8,300 nucleotides of DNA, taken from the NCBI GenBank assembly GCA_021825785.1, contig JAKAGP010000051.1, positions 1 through 8,300 of the forward strand. The letters run 5' to 3'. Position 1 is the stretch's first letter, and the number at the start of each line of letters is the position of its first letter. Positions 6,043 to 8,300 of this stretch are shown in pieces. The notes under the pieces are model-generated. The model did no database searches, was not told the origin of the DNA, and saw only the letters and a list, made by a program, of their open reading frames with translations. The translations under genes and the position numbers were made by a program. Source of the stretch: Nitrospirota bacterium. GTDB taxonomy: Bacteria; Nitrospirota; Thermodesulfovibrionia; Thermodesulfovibrionales; JdFR-88.

Positions 6043-6906
6043 ATGGCAAGGCCGTTAAGAATTGAATATGACGGAGCGCTTTATCACATAACCGCCAGAG
6101 GCAATGAACGCAAGGTCATCTATCAAGATGATGAGGACAGGGCTGTTTTCCTCAATATTATTCTTGGGACAAATAAGAGATATAACTGGATTTGCCATGC
6201 CTATTGCCTCATGAAAAATCATTATCACCTGCTGGTCGAGACACCGGATGGCAATCTTTCAAAGGGCATGCGCCAGTTAAATGGTGTTTATACACAGGTC
6301 TACAATCAGCGGCATCGAAGAAATGGCCACCTGCTTCAGGGCAGGTATAAGGCCATGCTTATAGAGAAGGATTCCTATTTGCTGGCAGTCGGCCGGTATA
6401 TAGTATTAAATCCTGTCAGGGCGCGGATAGTTACCGATCCCGAGCAATGGAAATGGGGCAGTTACCGTGCAACTGCTGGATTTGAAAAGCCGGCCCCCTG
6501 TCTGACAACAGATTGGATTTTAAGCCAATTTGGAAACAGACGTGATAAGGCCACGGCAGGTTATAGGAAATTTGTTAATGAGGGCATAGGAGAGGAAAGC
6601 GTCTTGAAAAAGGCGAAGGGACAGGTTATTCTCGGTGCGGAAGAATTTATTAAAAAAGTAATGGCCCAGCTAAACAGAAAGGGGTTGGAAGAAATTCCGA
6701 GAGCGCAAAGATTCCTGGACAGGCCAATACTCACAGATTTATTTAAAAATTTGAAAACTGAAAAAACAAAACGTAACAAAAAAATTGCAGAGGCTATACT
6801 GGCCCATGGATACGGCCAAAAAGAGATTGCCGCTTTTTTAGGCATGCATTACTCAACTATCAGCAGGATTGTAAAAAGTGAAGAAACATCAAAATTCAAG
6901 ACCTGA
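6043..6906 (+). CDS. REP-associated tyrosine transposase (Y1_Tnp / IS200-like, RAYT)
   Basis: A 287-residue single-strand DNA transposase of the HUH family. Landmarks: N-terminal MARPLRIEYDGALYHITARG (1-20), the HUH motif inside CLMKNHYHLLVE (His60 and His62), and the helix GVYTQVYNQRHRRNGHLLQG (81-100), in which Tyr83 and Tyr87 are candidates for the nucleophile. YIVLNPVRARIV then follows. The N-terminal half is the catalytic domain. The C-terminal extension ends in a predicted helix-turn-helix, KEIAAFLGMHYSTISRIVK (260-278), typical of larger RAYT proteins and probably used for binding the end repeats. The frame is intact, so activity is possible. The ATG at 6043 has no Shine-Dalgarno sequence. 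The stop codon lies inside the right inverted repeat, so the last codons are part of the transposon end. Codon use is AT-richer than the neighbours. Confidence 0.93.
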   Translation: MARPLRIEYDGALYHITARGNERKVIYQDDEDRAVFLNIILGTNKRYNWICHAYCLMKNHYHLLVETPDGNLSKGMRQLNGVYTQVYNQRHRRNGHLLQGRYKAMLIEKDSYLLAVGRYIVLNPVRARIVTDPEQWKWGSYRATAGFEKPAPCLTTDWILSQFGNRRDKATAGYRKFVNEGIGEESVLKKAKGQVILGAEEFIKKVMAQLNRKGLEEIPRAQRFLDRPILTDLFKNLKTEKTKRNKKIAEAILAHGYGQKEIAAFLGMHYSTISRIVKSEETSKFKT

Positions 6907-6943
6907 CCCCAAAATCCCACAAGACCTGACCCCAAAATCCCAC
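6885..6943 (+). repeat. Right transposon end: inverted repeat plus 23-bp tandem duplication
   Basis: Bases 6885-6910 are the reverse complement of the left 26-bp end with three mismatches. From 6897 to 6943 the sequence has a perfect 23-base period: units 6898-6920 and 6921-6943, each AAGACCTGACCCC followed by AAAATCCCAC. The transposase stop codon (6904-6906) is within the first unit. The extra outer unit lacks the inner part of the inverted repeat, so it carries only 13 of the 17 core bases. Confidence 0.88.
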
Positions 6944-7036
6944 CTCTTCCACGAAGAGCCAAAAAATTAAAGTTTCCCGTTTGCTTTCCCGATTAAAACA
7001 ATAGCTGCGGCATTTGCGAAAATCGGAATAGAGGGT

Positions 7037-7045
7037 TGATATAAT
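7037..7045 (+). promoter_or_regulatory. Extended -10 promoter of the PilZ gene
   Basis: TGATATAAT is a perfect match to the extended -10 consensus (TGnTATAAT). No good -35 stands at 16-18 bases, which extended -10 promoters tolerate; TTGCGA at 7014-7019 is 20 bases away. The ATG at 7054 is only 8 bases beyond the hexamer, so the predicted transcript would start within a few bases of the start codon and be leaderless or nearly so. The A/G-rich AGAGGG at 7030-7035 would then lie outside the mRNA. Confidence 0.5.
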
Positions 7046-7053
7046 CGCGTAAA

Positions 7054-7833
7054 ATGGCTCCGGGACACCTAAGAAGACATATACGGGTAACCACTTCGCC
7101 CGACACGCCTGTAAAAATCGCTTTCAGGCGCGAAGACCTCATCGTTTTGGGCGATCGCGCCCGCGTCATAAGCGTAAGCAAGCTGGGACTTGCCATTGAA
7201 TCACAGCCTGTCCCCCTGGGGAAGGGGGCCATACTGGAATTCGGGCTTTCACTGCCGGGGCAGGAGATGTTCTGGATAACCGGGGAGGTCATCTGGAAAA
7301 ATCACGGCCAATGCGGAATTAAATTCCATCGGGAAGACCGCAGGATTACAATGTATATTGATCAAAGGGCGCGGGAAATTTTCGGTGTTAAAAGCAGGGT
7401 ATCCGGCAAAGCCGATATGGAGTTGTCGGATTTCGCCTGGGACCGGTATTCGGCCGCGGGCATAAAGCGCGTCTTGCTGGTCCGGCCGTCCCCGGCAAAT
7501 GCAGGCTTCCGGCTGCCGGCCAATGAATACGAAGTGACTGTTGCGCAGGATTTTCACGGCCTGGATGAAATTGAGACGGGCTGGCCGCATCTCGTTCTGA
7601 TGGATTTGGGAGAATATATTGAAAATATTTATTCTTCGATTGACAAATACAACGATCATCCCCTGATCGCTTCCGCGCCTGTCCGCGTCTGCTCCGTATG
7701 GGAAGACGATATGGTTTATCTCATTATATACGCCGGCGGGGCGCAGATCAGCGGATTTCTGCCCAAGGATTATTACGAATCGGGGTTTTCAAGGATTGCA
7801 GACGCCCTGATTGCCCTTTATTATCATCCGTGA
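7054..7833 (+). CDS. PilZ-domain protein with a degenerate receiver-like C-terminal domain
   Basis: A 259-residue cytoplasmic protein. The N-terminal domain is PilZ: RRHIR (7-11 when read as R7xxxR11) is the c-di-GMP-binding RxxxR motif, and SVSKLG (40-45) aligns with the (D/N)xSxxG motif, with Ser40 in place of Asp/Asn. A GQCGIKF strand closes the fold near 105. From about 137 the pattern is receiver-like: strand KRVLLVRP, then HLVLMDL with Asp184 at the phospho-acceptor position, and GFLPK with Lys238 at the conserved lysine position. The metal-binding acidic pair is replaced by Arg-Pro, so phosphorylation is doubtful. The start is fixed by an in-frame TAA at 7042-7044 with no other start codon after it. 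It converges with a GGDEF gene, which suggests shared c-di-GMP signalling. Confidence 0.82.
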   Translation: MAPGHLRRHIRVTTSPDTPVKIAFRREDLIVLGDRARVISVSKLGLAIESQPVPLGKGAILEFGLSLPGQEMFWITGEVIWKNHGQCGIKFHREDRRITMYIDQRAREIFGVKSRVSGKADMELSDFAWDRYSAAGIKRVLLVRPSPANAGFRLPANEYEVTVAQDFHGLDEIETGWPHLVLMDLGEYIENIYSSIDKYNDHPLIASAPVRVCSVWEDDMVYLIIYAGGAQISGFLPKDYYESGFSRIADALIALYYHP

Positions 7834-7854
7834 CAATATTGTCATCCATGACAA
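7824..7854. repeat. Perfect 14-bp palindrome and direct repeat across the PilZ gene stop
   Basis: TGACAATATTGTCA (7831-7844) is a perfect palindrome whose first three bases are the PilZ gene stop codon. It sits within two near-identical 13-mers, TCATCCGTGACAA (7824-7836) and TCATCCATGACAA (7842-7854), 18 bases apart with one mismatch. It could be an operator-like dimer site or the trace of a small local duplication. Being between convergent genes makes an operator role less likely. Confidence 0.6.
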
Positions 7855-7901
7855 GCCCCGAGCCTGAAATCATGGGCCTGCCTTGCCACTGGGCACGGGG
7901 T

Positions 7902-7922
7902 CATAGGGGCGGGGCCCCTATG
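7902..7922. terminator. Strong hairpin between convergent genes, possible bidirectional terminator without U-tract
   Basis: A perfect 9-bp stem CATAGGGGC/GCCCCTATG with a GGG loop lies in the 99-bp gap between the PilZ and GGDEF stops. The placement between convergent genes fits a shared terminator. Neither side has a run of T, so it is not a canonical intrinsic terminator; it may instead protect 3' ends or work through a different mechanism. Confidence 0.45.
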
Positions 7923-7932
7923 CGGCCAAGCT

Positions 7933-8300
7933 TTACGCCAGAACTATCTGGTCCCTGCCCCGGTTTTTCGCCTTGAAAAGCGCATCATCGGCCAGTGTGA
8001 TAAGCACGTCCGCTTCGGCCACCCTCGGGTCCGGGAAGGCGGATATGCCCATGCTGACGGTGACGCCCGTTTTTTCGTCGAGAGCCCTGAAGCGGTGTGT
8101 GCCTATAAGGTCCCTCAGCCTGCCCGCCTCGGTAACGGCGCCCTTGATGGGCGTGTGCGTCAGCAGCAGCACGAACTCCTCGCCTCCGTAGCGGGCAAAG
8201 ACGTCCGTCTTCCGCACCTGCCTTTTGATGATCTGGGCGAACTCCCTCAGGACCATGTCACCGGCCTTGTGCCCGAAGTTGTCGTTTATCTTTTTGAAGT
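7933..8300 (-). CDS. Diguanylate cyclase GGDEF domain, C-terminal part, 5' end outside window
   Basis: The minus-strand frame is open to the right edge and ends at TAA (7935-7933), giving the last 121 residues of a longer protein. It makes c-di-GMP from two GTP. Seen in order: FKKINDNFGHKAGDMVLREF, the substrate and metal region of the GGDEF fold; the I-site RKTD (8203-8214), which allows product inhibition; the active-site loop RYGGEEF (8173-8193), a functional GGEEF variant; and the closing VTVSMGISAFPD and ADDALFKAKNRGRDQI. Every catalytic landmark in the visible part is present, so the cyclase is probably active. The N-terminal sensory or receiver region lies outside the window. The ATG at 8254-8256 is internal to the domain and is not the real start. 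Confidence 0.95.
   Translation of the reverse strand, partial: FKKINDNFGHKAGDMVLREFAQIIKRQVRKTDVFARYGGEEFVLLLTHTPIKGAVTEAGRLRDLIGTHRFRALDEKTGVTVSMGISAFPDPRVAEADVLITLADDALFKAKNRGRDQIVLA

Larger units (their letters stand above)
5915..6943 (+). mobile_element. REP-associated tyrosine transposase element with inverted, duplicated ends
   Basis: About 1.03 kb comprising a Y1-type transposase gene bracketed by inverted copies of GGGGTCAGGTCTTGAAT: plus-sense at 5928-5944 and 5979-5995, reverse complement at 6894-6910. A shorter reverse copy (13 of 17 bases) lies at 6921-6933. The inverted match extends to 26 bases with three mismatches (5928-5953 against 6885-6910). The island is clearly richer in AT than the operons on either side, and a truncated gene abuts its left edge, both signs of acquisition. 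The exact ends are inferred from where repeat identity stops. HUH transposases usually make no target-site duplication, and I see none. Confidence 0.75.

Noticed and set aside
6944..6958. CTCTTC/GAAGAG hairpin after the transposase gene as its terminator.
   Set aside because: The stem is only 6 bp and is followed by CCAAAAAA rather than a T-run on the plus strand; no T-run directly follows on the minus strand either.

Overview
The window reads as a bacterial chromosome segment, mostly GC-rich, with closely packed genes and one AT-richer island at about 5250-7050. The gene content (era, a DUF151 bifunctional-nuclease protein, recO, PilZ and GGDEF genes, a Y1/REP-associated transposase) and the look of RecO and Era suggest a deep-branching Gram-negative. 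Nitrospirota or a deltaproteobacterial-type lineage is my best guess. This is an impression from protein style; no marker gene was compared.

Layout. (1) 1-2998, plus strand: the 3' part of a four-gene metal ABC importer of the ZnuA/TroA cluster 9 type. It contains the substrate-binding protein (cut by the left edge), the ATPase, and two paralogous ABC-3 permeases in tandem. The ATPase/permease and permease/permease junctions are both 4-bp ATGA overlaps, so the genes are probably translationally coupled. (2) 3046-5250, minus strand: an era - DUF151 - recO housekeeping operon, convergent with the importer across a 47-bp gap. (3) 5251-6042: about 790 bp without an intact gene. It holds a short minisatellite-like repeat, the 3' remnant of a minus-strand gene, and the left end of a mobile element. 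(4) 5915-6943: a REP-associated tyrosine transposase gene bracketed by inverted repeats, with the end sequences tandemly duplicated on both sides. (5) 7054-7833, plus: a PilZ protein with a degenerate receiver-like second domain. It converges on (6) 7933-8300, minus: the GGDEF C-terminus of a diguanylate cyclase that runs off the right edge.

How the genes work together. The importer would bind a divalent transition metal (Zn or Mn likely) outside the membrane and drive it through a channel that could be a heterodimer of the two permeases. Era acts in 16S rRNA/30S maturation and RecO in RecF-pathway recombination; the DUF151 protein is co-transcribed with them and its role is unclear. The PilZ and GGDEF proteins are a plausible c-di-GMP reader and writer.

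Most unusual points: a 12-residue Cys/His-containing insertion in the importer ATPase, a roughly 34-residue Q/G/P-rich insertion in the KH domain of Era, a truncated gene exactly at the transposon edge, tandemly duplicated transposon ends, and -10-like boxes placed so close to the era and PilZ start codons that leaderless mRNAs are possible. I see no clear evidence of a wholly new defence or biosynthetic system.
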